64,000 nucleotides of DNA, from assembly GCA_964501915.1 (NCBI GenBank), contig CAZCVP010000004.1:32185-96184 (forward strand). The letters are read 5' to 3'. Origin of the DNA: CAYFPX01 sp964501915. Its GTDB lineage: Bacteria; Myxococcota_A; UBA796; CAJQPC01. Position 1 is the first letter of the stretch; every line of letters begins with the position of its first letter. Shown piece after piece: positions 18,205-26,479 of the stretch. The notes under the pieces were generated by a model, which had not been told where the DNA came from, did not search any database, and was given only the letters and a program-made list of their open reading frames with translations. The position numbers and the translations under genes were made by a program.

Positions 18205-20514
18205 TCACCGATGGCGCCGGTGATCGCCCAGGCGAACGACGGGCAACACCCACCACAGGGCCGCCACCGCGGCACCCGCCACGCCGCTCAGGGTGGCGAG
18301 CCCCACCGTGCTCAGCACGGGCGTGTCCGCGGTCACCAGGCTGCCGAAGCCCGCCAGGGTCGTCAGGGCACTCAGGACGACGGCGTGTCGAGTCGTGTCG
18401 CCGTGTCGCCGGTCGGCCGACTCGACCATGAAGACGCCGTAGTCCAGGCCCAGCCCCAGGATGAGGACCATCGCGCTGACGCTCACGGCGTTCCAGGGCA
18501 CGCCCGTCAGCGCCATCGTGCCGAAGGTCCAGGCCACGGCCGTGAGACAGGGGAGGGCGGCCGCGAGGGCGCGACGGGGTCGACGGTAGCGCAGCGCCAG
18601 GAGCGCCAGGATGCCTGTCGCGGCAAGGCCCCCGAGCCGCACCAGCTCCTGCTGGATCTCCTCGACGCCCTCCCGGGCGAGCTGCGCCGGGACCAGCAGC
18701 CGGGCCTCCGGGGCCACCTCGAGCACGGCCCGCTCGGCGGCCGCGGCCGTGACGTCGTCGTCGAACACCAGGCTGAGCATGACGTCGGTGCCGTGAGCGC
18801 CCTGCCGCACGTGCAGCCGGGTCAGCTCCTCCAGCGGCGTTCCGGTCCAGGTGTCCAGGGGCAGCTCGGTGGGGCGCGGGATCAGGGCACCGGCCGTGGC
18901 CCCGGGCGCGAAGCCGGCTGCGAGCGCCGCCTGCTCGAGGTCCCCTCGCAGGACCGTGTCATCCGGGAGGGCGCCGACTCGCCGGGCGATGGTGGACGGG
19001 CTGGGCAGGGCCGCCAGCGGACCGGCGATGTCCACCCCCGGGAGCGAGGCCGCGGCAGCCTGGACAGCCGTGGCGAGCTCGAGGGCCTCGCCGAGGGTGG
19101 TCCCGCTCACCACCGCCATGCCTCCGGTGCCGAAGCCGCCGTAGCGGTCGGCCAGCTCGGCCTCCAGGGCCGCCGTCGTCGCCCGTCGCCCGGTCAGCGA
19201 GCGCGGGTCTCCGTCGAAGGTCGTCGCGGGCGACAGGGCGAGACAGCCCACGGTGAAGGCCAGGGCCACGAGCCCGGGAGCCAGTCCGCTGGCACCGAGG
19301 CGGAGCAGCGGAAAGGGCCGCTGGCCGACGAGGGCGCACAGCCAGGGGCCGAGCAGCCAGGTGCCGGCCAGGGCCCCCGACACGGCGGTGGCGCCGAGGA
19401 TCCCGAGGTCGGCCACCACCGGGAAGCGGCTGGTCGACAGCACGGCGAAGGCCAGCAGCGTCGAGCCCCCGCCGAGGGCATAGGCCGGCAGCAGCCGGCG
19501 GCGGGCCGCCCGCGCCCCCTCCAGGCGCTCCTCCCAGGACGCCCCCGGCTCGGCCGAGGCCTCCACGTAGAGGTGGATCCAGTAGTCGATGCCCAGGCCC
19601 AGCAGGGGTGCGGTGAAGCCCAGGTTGACGCCGTGGACCGGGCTGAGCAGCGCACAGGCGGCGCCCCCGGCGGCGATCGCCAGCACCAGGGGGGCCAGAC
19701 CCCCGAGGGCGGGACGCAGGCTTCGAAACCCGACGGCGAAGATCACCACCAGGCAGAACACACCGAGGGCGCCGCTGCGGTGCAGGTCCAGGTGGATGTC
19801 GGCGGCGTTCTCCGACGCGATCCGGTGGCCACCCAGGTAGTCCCCGGGCAGGCCGCCGAGGGCCAGGTGGTGGTCGATCCGCTCGAGCAGGGCGCCGTCC
19901 GGGTCGGCGGCCAGGGCACTGGTGACGGGCCGGGCGAAGATCACGGCACGCTCGCCGCTGGCGTCGAGGAAGTGACCCCGCCGCACTTCGACGCGGAAGG
20001 GCCCCGGGGCACTCCGGAGCTGCTGGGTGGCCAGTCCCCAGAGGTCCAGCGGGTCGACCCGGAACGCCGGCTCGTAGAGGCTGGCGGCGGGCCCCGAGAA
20101 CCTGGCCAGCCAGGCCTGGAGCGCCTCGGCGATGCCTTCGGGGCGGGTGCGTCGGGCGAGGACCTCGGCGGGGATCAGCGCCGTGGCCACCGGGGCCAGG
20201 GCGACCTGGAGGGCGATGCCCTCGTCGAGGGCGACCCGGTAGCGGGCTCGCTCGAAGGAGGGGTCGGCCTCCAGCGAGGCCCCGACGGCGTCCACGGCCT
20301 CGTGGAGGCGCTCGGCCTCTACGCCTCGTCCATCCAGCTCGATCACCATGACGTCGGCGACACTGAACTCGCGCAACAGCTCCATCGCCCCGGGGAGGGG
20401 GCCGTCGGGCGGCACGAGCAGGGCGATGTCGTTGGTGAACGTGGTCCGGCTCGCGAGGCCGACGCACAGCACCAGGAGCAGGCCGTAGAGCCAGGGGGCC
20501 TTCACAGCGGGCAT
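18205..20514 (-). CDS. RND/MMPL-family exporter
   Basis: 769 residues with the duplicated RND layout: TM1, a large periplasmic loop (to ~250), TM2-6, a second loop, TM8-12. Each half carries the family's proton-relay neighbourhood, LLGLGIDYWIHL in the first and ILGLGLDYGVFMVE in the second. Such MMPL/'predicted exporter' proteins move lipids or lipid-linked products out of the inner membrane. The ATG at 20514 is in front of the first helix (MPAVKAPWLYGLLLVLCVG). It is divergent from the ACP-acyltransferase-oxidoreductase-ligase operon at 20627, with a 112-bp shared spacer. The layout recalls mycobacterial MmpL genes beside lipid-building enzymes, so it is the presumed exporter of the cassette's product. 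Confidence 0.85.
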   Translation of the reverse strand: MPAVKAPWLYGLLLVLCVGLASRTTFTNDIALLVPPDGPLPGAMELLREFSVADVMVIELDGRGVEAERLHEAVDAVGASLEADPSFERARYRVALDEGIALQVALAPVATALIPAEVLARRTRPEGIAEALQAWLARFSGPAASLYEPAFRVDPLDLWGLATQQLRSAPGPFRVEVRRGHFLDASGERAVIFARPVTSALAADPDGALLERIDHHLALGGLPGDYLGGHRIASENAADIHLDLHRSGALGVFCLVVIFAVGFRSLRPALGGLAPLVLAIAAGGAACALLSPVHGVNLGFTAPLLGLGIDYWIHLYVEASAEPGASWEERLEGARAARRRLLPAYALGGGSTLLAFAVLSTSRFPVVADLGILGATAVSGALAGTWLLGPWLCALVGQRPFPLLRLGASGLAPGLVALAFTVGCLALSPATTFDGDPRSLTGRRATTAALEAELADRYGGFGTGGMAVVSGTTLGEALELATAVQAAAASLPGVDIAGPLAALPSPSTIARRVGALPDDTVLRGDLEQAALAAGFAPGATAGALIPRPTELPLDTWTGTPLEELTRLHVRQGAHGTDVMLSLVFDDDVTAAAAERAVLEVAPEARLLVPAQLAREGVEEIQQELVRLGGLAATGILALLALRYRRPRRALAAALPCLTAVAWTFGTMALTGVPWNAVSVSAMVLILGLGLDYGVFMVESADRRHGDTTRHAVVLSALTTLAGFGSLVTADTPVLSTVGLATLSGVAGAAVAALWWVLPVVRLGDHRRHR

Positions 20515-20626
20515 GCTACCCGAGCGGGGTGGGCGGGGAACCGCGTGGGCGTCGAACCCGGCCCGCTCTCCGTCGGCTGAGCCGTTATGGGGCGGCGGTT
20601 CGTGGATCGATGAGCCCGAGGTCTGG

Positions 20627-20884
20627 ATGAGCGTCACCCAGGAGCAGCTTGCCGAGACCCTGCGCAGCGTGCTCGTGGACCAGATCCTGGCCCCCTCGAT
20701 CCAGTTCGACGGCTCGACGCACCTGTCTCCGCTGGGCGTCGACTCCATGTCCTACGTGCGCATGTTGCTCCAGGTGGAGCGTCAGCACGGCGTGACCTTC
20801 CCCGACGAGGAGATGACGCCGGAGAACCTCGCCACGGTGGACAGCCTGGCGGCGGCCCTGTTCCGGATCGCCCAGGCTCCGTGA
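20627..20884 (+). CDS. Acyl carrier protein
   Basis: 85 residues, four-helix carrier domain. The phosphopantetheine attachment site is the Ser of GVDSMSYV (about residue 37). Helix II follows, and the C-terminal helix ends in LAAALFRIAQAP. A 4'-phosphopantetheinyl transferase would have to act on it; none is in the window. It is the first gene of the operon, and its TGA overlaps the GTG of the acyltransferase (GTGA), indicating translational coupling. It would carry the acyl group activated by the ligase at 23403. Confidence 0.85.
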   Translation: MSVTQEQLAETLRSVLVDQILAPSIQFDGSTHLSPLGVDSMSYVRMLLQVERQHGVTFPDEEMTPENLATVDSLAAALFRIAQAP

Positions 20885-22194
20885 GCCGCGGCGACAGGAT
20901 CCTGTCGGGGGCGGACTTCTTCGCCGCCACGATCGACGGCTATGTGCGCCAGCAGGGCGGCGCCGGCTTCGTGTGCCAGGCCGTGCTGGAGCTGGAGGGC
21001 CACCTCGCCCCCGAGGTCCTCGAGATGTCGGTCGCTCGGCTGGCGGAGAGCTTCCCGGCGCTCGGCGATCGGGTGGTGCGGCCCTTGCCGCTGGCGCTGC
21101 CGCGCTGGAGGAGGGACCGGGCCGGCCGGGTCGACGTCGGCTTGGACCACGTGTGCGTGGACGCGCCCTGGACCGGGGAGGGGCCGGCCCAGGCCGCGCT
21201 GGTCGAGCAGCTCTCGACGCCCCTGCCCATCGGTGGGGGCCCCCTGCTCCACTACCGGCTGGTGCACCTGCCCCAGGACCGCTGCCTGGTCGCGCTGGCC
21301 TTCAACCACGTGCTCAGCGATGCGACCGGGATCGAGCGACTGCTCGGCTGGCAGCAGGCTCTGCAGCCGGCCCCACCCGTGCTTCCCGAGCCGGATCCTC
21401 CAGTCGGGGGGGGCCTCGCGGGACTGCGCGAGCGGGCCGAGTCCGCGCGGCGTTTCCTGCCCTGGTTCGACACCTTCGAGGCCCACCCCCCCAAGGAGCT
21501 GCAGCCGGTGGGCCCCCTGGGGGAGCTGAGGACCTGGCGGCTCACCCTCGACGCCGAGCAGTCGCGGGCCGTCGACGCGGCGATGCGGGCGGCCAAGGCG
21601 GCGATGAACCCCACGGGCTGGCTGCTCGGCACCTGTCTCCAGGAGATCCACGCCCTCGCCATGGCCCGTGGCGAGGCGCCTGAGGCCTACCTGGTCCCGG
21701 TGGCCATGGGCACGCGGCGCAAGGGCGATCACCGACCGGACCTGGCGAACCGCCTGGGGTTCCTCTTCGTCCACCTCCGCGCCGAGGAGCTCACCTCGCT
21801 GCCGGAGATCGCGCGCGCCATCCGACGCCTCTCGATGGAGCAGCTCGGCGACGACCTTCCCCGGACCCTCGTGGACGCCCTGACCTTCGCCCGTCGTCTG
21901 CCCGCGGCGCGGGTCGGGCGCTTCCTCCAGACCTCGGTCCACGGGTCCTTCGCCAGCTTCTACTTCGGCTACACGGGGGCTGTGACGCCCGCCCTGGAGA
22001 CCTTCCTGGGGCACCGGGTGACCAACCTGCTGCACTACCCGACACTGCCTGCCCCGCCCGGGCTGGTGTGCGTCTTCAACCGCTTCGGGCACCGGCTCAA
22101 CGCCTGCCTGGTCCTGCGGGAGGGCATCCTCTCGACGGAGGAGGAGACCACCTTGAAGGCCCGGCTCACCGAGCGGCTCCTGCGACCGGCCTGA
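20881..22194 (+). CDS. Condensation/PapA-like acyltransferase (HxxxD)
   Basis: 437 residues of the CoA-dependent acyltransferase superfamily (condensation domains, PapA5, wax-ester synthases). The catalytic motif is HVLSDA (HxxxD) within LAFNHVLSDATG, about residue 140. A second conserved area is ANRLGFLFVHL (about 280). Expected chemistry: ester or amide formation between an ACP- or CoA-bound acyl group and an alcohol or amine acceptor. The GTG start overlaps the ACP stop. Direct neighbourhood with an ACP, an adenylating ligase and an MMPL exporter suggests acyl transfer from that ACP. The acceptor is unknown. Confidence 0.78.
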   Translation: MSRGDRILSGADFFAATIDGYVRQQGGAGFVCQAVLELEGHLAPEVLEMSVARLAESFPALGDRVVRPLPLALPRWRRDRAGRVDVGLDHVCVDAPWTGEGPAQAALVEQLSTPLPIGGGPLLHYRLVHLPQDRCLVALAFNHVLSDATGIERLLGWQQALQPAPPVLPEPDPPVGGGLAGLRERAESARRFLPWFDTFEAHPPKELQPVGPLGELRTWRLTLDAEQSRAVDAAMRAAKAAMNPTGWLLGTCLQEIHALAMARGEAPEAYLVPVAMGTRRKGDHRPDLANRLGFLFVHLRAEELTSLPEIARAIRRLSMEQLGDDLPRTLVDALTFARRLPAARVGRFLQTSVHGSFASFYFGYTGAVTPALETFLGHRVTNLLHYPTLPAPPGLVCVFNRFGHRLNACLVLREGILSTEEETTLKARLTERLLRPA

Positions 22195-22196
22195 GC

Positions 22197-23387
22197 GTGG
22201 TGGCCTGGGATGTCGTGGTGGTCGGCGGCGGCGCCGCGGGGGTCGCGGCGGCGGCGGGCGCCGCGCGGATCGGGGCGAGCACGCTCCTGCTCGAGGCCTC
22301 CCCGGTCCTGGGGGGAACGCCCATCCTGGCCGTGCTGGCGAGCCTCTGCGGGGGCTTCGAGCAGGCCGAGGTACCTCACCGGCTGGGTCGAGGACTCTGC
22401 CGTCATGTCGGTCGTCGGCTGGAGGGCCTCGGCGGCCTGGGGGCGGTCCGCAGCGGGCCGGTCTGGGTCCAGCCCTTTCGCGTCGGCCACTGGCAGCGGG
22501 TCCTCCAGGAGCTCTGCGCCCAGACCGGTGTGACCGTGCGCACGGGGACGTCCCTGGAGCGGGCCCTGGAGGAAGGCCTCCGCCCCGGGGCCTGGGTGGA
22601 CGCCAGCGGTGACGGCGTGACCGGACCGGTGCTGGGGATCGGCTGGGACCAGTCGCGTCCCCCGGACCTCCAGGTGCCCGCGGTCTCCGCCATCGTGGGC
22701 GGGGTCGACCCGGGTGCGCTCGACGTCGCGGGCCGGGCCCGGTGCCTGCTGCCGGTGGCACGAGGCGTGTCGGACGGGAGGTTGCCCGGTGGCCTGGCGG
22801 CCCTGCGCCTCCACCGGGTCCCGGACGGCCTGCTGCTCAAGCTCAACCTCCAGCCTCCCCCGGGGTGGGACCCCTCGGACCCGCCGGGCCGCAGCGCCCT
22901 GTTCCGAGAGGGTCTGGCGCTGCTCGAGCTGGGCCTCGCCTGGCTGGTCGACCACGTCGGACTCTTCGCCGGCGCCCGCTGGGTGCGTCGCCCGCTGGCG
23001 CTCGGTGTGCGGGAGAGTCGGCGTCTGCGTGGGCTGTTCACTCTGTCCGAGTCGGACGTGCGCGAGGCGCGCTCCCACCCCGACGTGGTCGCCCGCGGGA
23101 GCTGGCCGGTGGAGCTGTGGGACACCCCGGAGCACCAGCGCCTGGAGCCGATCGCCGGGCGCTCCTACGACATCCCCCTCGGGGCCCTGCGATCGGCGGA
23201 GCGCCCGGACCTGTTCTTCGGCGGGCGCTGTCTCTCCGCCAGCCGCGTGGCCCAGTCCTCTGCCAGGGTCCTCGGGACCTGCCTGGAGACGGGCCAGGCC
23301 GCGGGGACCGCCGCTGCCCTGCAGGTCCTGGAGGGCGCCCTCACGCCGCAGGCGGTACGGTCTCGACTGGAGTGGCCGGCGCCCTGA
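22197..23387 (+). CDS. FAD-dependent oxidoreductase (FAD_oxidored type)
   Basis: 396 residues, starting at one of two adjacent GTG codons (22197 or 22200) just after the acyltransferase stop. An N-terminal dinucleotide-binding motif reads VVVVGGGAAGVAAAAGAARIG, then LLLEASPVLGGT. The C-terminus has GGRCLSASRVAQSS and TGQAAGTAAAL, the signature of the FAD_oxidored family that includes enzymes acting on small molecules and acyl chains. It would oxidise or desaturate the cassette's substrate. The particular reaction cannot be predicted. No signal peptide is present, so it is cytoplasmic. Confidence 0.82.
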   Translation: MVAWDVVVVGGGAAGVAAAAGAARIGASTLLLEASPVLGGTPILAVLASLCGGFEQAEVPHRLGRGLCRHVGRRLEGLGGLGAVRSGPVWVQPFRVGHWQRVLQELCAQTGVTVRTGTSLERALEEGLRPGAWVDASGDGVTGPVLGIGWDQSRPPDLQVPAVSAIVGGVDPGALDVAGRARCLLPVARGVSDGRLPGGLAALRLHRVPDGLLLKLNLQPPPGWDPSDPPGRSALFREGLALLELGLAWLVDHVGLFAGARWVRRPLALGVRESRRLRGLFTLSESDVREARSHPDVVARGSWPVELWDTPEHQRLEPIAGRSYDIPLGALRSAERPDLFFGGRCLSASRVAQSSARVLGTCLETGQAAGTAAALQVLEGALTPQAVRSRLEWPAP

Positions 23388-23402
23388 ACCCGCAGGGGAG
23401 CG

Positions 23403-24803
23403 ATGCGCATCGACCAGACCATCGCTGGGACGGCCGCCGCCCTGCCCGACCAGGTGGCTATCGTCGAGGGGGGGGAGGTCCACACCTACGCCGCCCTCAT
23501 GGCTCGAGTCGACGAGGTCGCGGCCGCCCTGCGAGAGGGCGGCGTGGGTCCTGGAGACCGCGTCGGCCTGCTCGGCGGGCACGGCGCGGCCTACGTGGTC
23601 CAGGCCCTGGCGCTGCTGCGGGCGGGGGCTGTGCTGGTGCCGCTGACCGGCCGCGCCTCGGCGGTTCGCTGTCGGGAGGTCCAGGAGCGCATCGGCCTGC
23701 ACGCCTGGGTGTCCTCGCCGGGTGCACTGCCCGAGCTGGGGGAGGGGAGGGCGTTCGGTGGAGCGGACCTCGCCGGGTGGCGCCTCCCGGACCCGGCACC
23801 CTCCGAGGTGGACCTGGACGGGGTGGCCTTCGTGCGCTTCACCTCGGGCACGACCGAGACGGCTCGCGGTGTGGTGCTGACGCACGCCAGCATCGCCGCC
23901 CGCCACCGGGTGGCCAACGGGGGCCTGGCCCTCGGACCTGGAGACGGGGTGCTCTTCCCCCTGGACATGTCCCACCACTTCGTGGTGTCGGTGCTCCTGG
24001 TCCTGTCTGTCGGGGCCCGCCTGCTGCTGCCGACCCGGGCGCTGCCGGGAGAGATGGTGCGCGTCGCCGAGGCGGGTCGGGCGACGGTGGTCTACGGAGC
24101 GCCCCACCACCTGCGGCTGCTGGCTGGCGGAGCGCCGGCGGGCAGCCTGCCCGGACTCCGCCTGGTGCTGTCGACCACCGCTCCCCTCGCCAGTGCCGTG
24201 CCCGGCGACTTCGCCGAGCGCCACGGCTGCCAGGTGGGGCAGGCCTACGGCATCATCGAGGTCGGCCTGCCCTGCATCGACCTCCAGCCCTCGCCGGCGA
24301 CACGGGGGACGGTCGGACAGCCTCTGGAGGGGTTCGAGGTGCAGCTTCGTGGCTGCAAGGACGGGGTGGGGCAGGTGGCGGTCCGCGGCCCCGGACTCTT
24401 CGATGGCTACTGGTGCCCCTGGCGGCCCCGAAGCCAAGCGCTCGACGACGGGTGGTTCGTGACGGGAGACCTGGCACGGTTCGACGACGGGGGCCGGCTC
24501 GTGCTGATGGGCCGCGAGCAGGCGGTGATCAACTTCGGTGGGGTCAAGGTCTTCCCCGTCGAGGTGGAGGACGCGCTCAACCGGCACCCGAGGGTGGCCG
24601 AGAGTCTGGTCTATGGCGTGCCCCACCCGAGGCTGGGGGCGATCCCGATGGCGCGGGTGGTGCCGCTCCCCGGTGCTCGTCCCGGCGAGGGGGATCTGCT
24701 GCGATTCCTGCGCGATCGCGTGCCGGCGCGGGAGCTGCCGCTCGGCATCGAGCTGGTCGAGGCGCTGCCGCGCACGCCCACCGGCAAGCTCCTGAGGCGT
24801 TGA
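23403..24803 (+). CDS. AMP-dependent acyl-CoA/ACP synthetase (adenylating ligase)
   Basis: 466 residues of the ANL superfamily. The AMP-binding P-loop is FTSGTTETARGVVLTH (about 148), the adenine motif YGIIEVG, and the hinge region DGWFVTGDLARFDDGGRLVLMGR. The catalytic lysine region is PTGKLLRR at the C-terminus. It activates a carboxylic acid as acyl-AMP and passes it to a thiol, here probably the ACP encoded at 20627. It is shorter than typical long-chain fatty acyl ligases and lacks an obvious FAAL insertion. The ATG at 23403 follows GGGGAG, 15 bases after the oxidoreductase stop. It is the last gene of the operon. Confidence 0.85.
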   Translation: MRIDQTIAGTAAALPDQVAIVEGGEVHTYAALMARVDEVAAALREGGVGPGDRVGLLGGHGAAYVVQALALLRAGAVLVPLTGRASAVRCREVQERIGLHAWVSSPGALPELGEGRAFGGADLAGWRLPDPAPSEVDLDGVAFVRFTSGTTETARGVVLTHASIAARHRVANGGLALGPGDGVLFPLDMSHHFVVSVLLVLSVGARLLLPTRALPGEMVRVAEAGRATVVYGAPHHLRLLAGGAPAGSLPGLRLVLSTTAPLASAVPGDFAERHGCQVGQAYGIIEVGLPCIDLQPSPATRGTVGQPLEGFEVQLRGCKDGVGQVAVRGPGLFDGYWCPWRPRSQALDDGWFVTGDLARFDDGGRLVLMGREQAVINFGGVKVFPVEVEDALNRHPRVAESLVYGVPHPRLGAIPMARVVPLPGARPGEGDLLRFLRDRVPARELPLGIELVEALPRTPTGKLLRR

Positions 24804-24855
24804 CCGGGCGGCCACGCCCCTTGCTCCGGGGCGCGGTCGGGGTCACCATGCTGAG

Positions 24856-26103
24856 GTGATCACCTCCGTGTCACTGCTGCTTGGCCTCGCCTGCTCGCCC
24901 GGCGTGTCGATCGAGGGAAGCCAGCCGGAAGACACGGGGGACACCGAGCCGGTGATCACCACGGACACCCTCGACACCGCCGAGGGGCCGACCCGGGTCG
25001 GGGACGCCACCGACGCGCTCTTCGGTCTCGAGCAGGTCCACCTGCTGGAGATCACGCTGGACGCCCAGGACCGGGCGGCCCTGGAGGACGACCCCTGGAC
25101 CCACATCGAGACCGACGTGGTCTTCGACGGGGAGCTGCTCTCCTCGGTCGGGCTGCGGCTCAAGGGTCGCTATGGCAGCTACCGGGACCTCAGCGCCAAG
25201 GCCGGCTTCAAGATCGACGTCAACCGGTACAACGAGGGTCAGACGCTCCTCGGCCTCACGCACCTCAACATCAACAACCTCGTCCAGGACATCAGCCAGC
25301 TCCACGACCGGGTGTCCTACAACGCCTACCGGGCCGCCGGGATCCCCGCGCCGCGCGTGGGCTATGTCTGGGTGACCGTCGACGGCGAGGACTACGGGCT
25401 CTACGGCCTGGTGGAGGACTACGACAAGCCCTTCTTGGACCGCAACTTCAGCGATCCCAGCGGCAACCTCTACGACGGCGACTACTACCTGTCGGCGGAC
25501 TGGTCCCACTTCGTGCTCGTGGACTTCGAGCGCGAGTCCTACGCCTGGTTCGACCTGGACAGCGGCACGGACGTCGGCCTGGTCGACGTGCTCGCGGTGG
25601 TGGAGGCCATCGAGCAGTCCTGTGGCACGGACTCCTTCGACGAGTCCATGGACATGGTCTTCGACATCGACCAGTTCCTCCACTACTGGGCGATGGAGAT
25701 GTGGGTCGGCCAGTGGGACGGCTACAACTACAACTCCAACAACTACCGGGTCTACTTCGACCCCGAGCGGGACGGCCGGGGCATGATGATGCCCTGGGAC
25801 CACGACCAGCCCTTCAGCTCCGGCCTGAACCTCTCCAACCCCATCGGGCAGCTCGGAGCCTGCTGTCGTCGAGACGACGGCTGCCGAGACCGCGTCTACG
25901 AAGCCCTCGACGACGTCTGCCGCGCCCTGAACGGCCCGGAGCTGCTCGACGACCTCGAGGCCACGGCCGACCTCATCAACCCCTACGTCCACGACGACCC
26001 CCGCCGCGAGGTCACCTACGACACGGCCCTCTACTACCAGGACGTCACCGCCACCTGGGTGAGACGCCGGTGCGACGACCTGGACAGCTTCTCGGGGCTC
26101 TGA
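24856..26103 (+). CDS. CotH-like lipoprotein
   Basis: 415 residues. An N-terminal lipoprotein signal (SVSLLLGLACSPG) precedes an Asp/Thr/Glu stalk (residues 20-45). The body is the CotH domain, an atypical protein-kinase-like fold known from spore-coat protein CotH and from surface invasins. Visible landmarks are GLRLKGRYGSYRDLSAKAGF, the GLYGLVEDYDKPFL segment, and the metal/ATP-site region YNYNSNNYRVYFDP followed by MMPWDHDQPFS. Inferred location is the cell surface; the phosphoacceptor is unknown. The GTG start lacks a strong ribosome site. A 7-bp hairpin begins at its stop codon. Confidence 0.85.
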   Translation: MITSVSLLLGLACSPGVSIEGSQPEDTGDTEPVITTDTLDTAEGPTRVGDATDALFGLEQVHLLEITLDAQDRAALEDDPWTHIETDVVFDGELLSSVGLRLKGRYGSYRDLSAKAGFKIDVNRYNEGQTLLGLTHLNINNLVQDISQLHDRVSYNAYRAAGIPAPRVGYVWVTVDGEDYGLYGLVEDYDKPFLDRNFSDPSGNLYDGDYYLSADWSHFVLVDFERESYAWFDLDSGTDVGLVDVLAVVEAIEQSCGTDSFDESMDMVFDIDQFLHYWAMEMWVGQWDGYNYNSNNYRVYFDPERDGRGMMMPWDHDQPFSSGLNLSNPIGQLGACCRRDDGCRDRVYEALDDVCRALNGPELLDDLEATADLINPYVHDDPRREVTYDTALYYQDVTATWVRRRCDDLDSFSGL

Positions 26104-26119
26104 CTCCGAAACCGGAGTC
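26102..26119 (+). terminator. Hairpin at the stop codon of the CotH-like gene
   Basis: GACTCCG-AAAC-CGGAGTC: a perfect 7-bp stem with a 4-base loop that overlaps the TGA stop. There is no U-tract, so it may be a weak or factor-dependent terminator or simply mRNA 3'-end protection. Confidence 0.4.
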
Positions 26120-26479
26120 TGAACCGCCCCTCCCCGGCCCCAACCGTCGACCTGGAGAACCCGCCCAAGCCCGTCTCCCCACAGACGATCCCGGGTCCCC
26201 GGTGAACCTCCTCTCCCCACCCGCCGCCACGAACCACGTGGGTGCCCCCGCCGAGTCGCTACGTAGAAAGGGAAGCCCCCGGGCCTGACGCCGGCGAGGC
26301 AGGAAGCCAGCGACGGGTCCCGGGGGCAAGCCGCGCCGTTGTCCGACAAACACGTCACTTGTCGAAGGCCGGCCTCGGCTACGACCCTTATAACCGAAGT
26401 TGGAGTGGGTTGTCTCTCTCCGATTCGTGACACTGCTCGGCCCACCGCACGTCTCCTCCCGCTCGGCTACGCTGGCTTC
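26120..26479. other. 360-bp gene-free stretch with several inverted repeats and a -10-like box
   Basis: No coding region is apparent. It holds the palindrome CCACGTGG (26234-26241). A 9-bp inverted repeat pairs GCCCCCGGG (26275-26283) with CCCGGGGGC (26319-26327). CGACAA and TTGTCG (26344-26364) form a further inverted repeat, and TATAAC (26389-26394) is the only AT-rich hexamer and a plausible -10 for the sulfatase-like gene, without a clear -35. If transcription starts near 26401, the leader would be about 80 nt. Confidence 0.4.
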
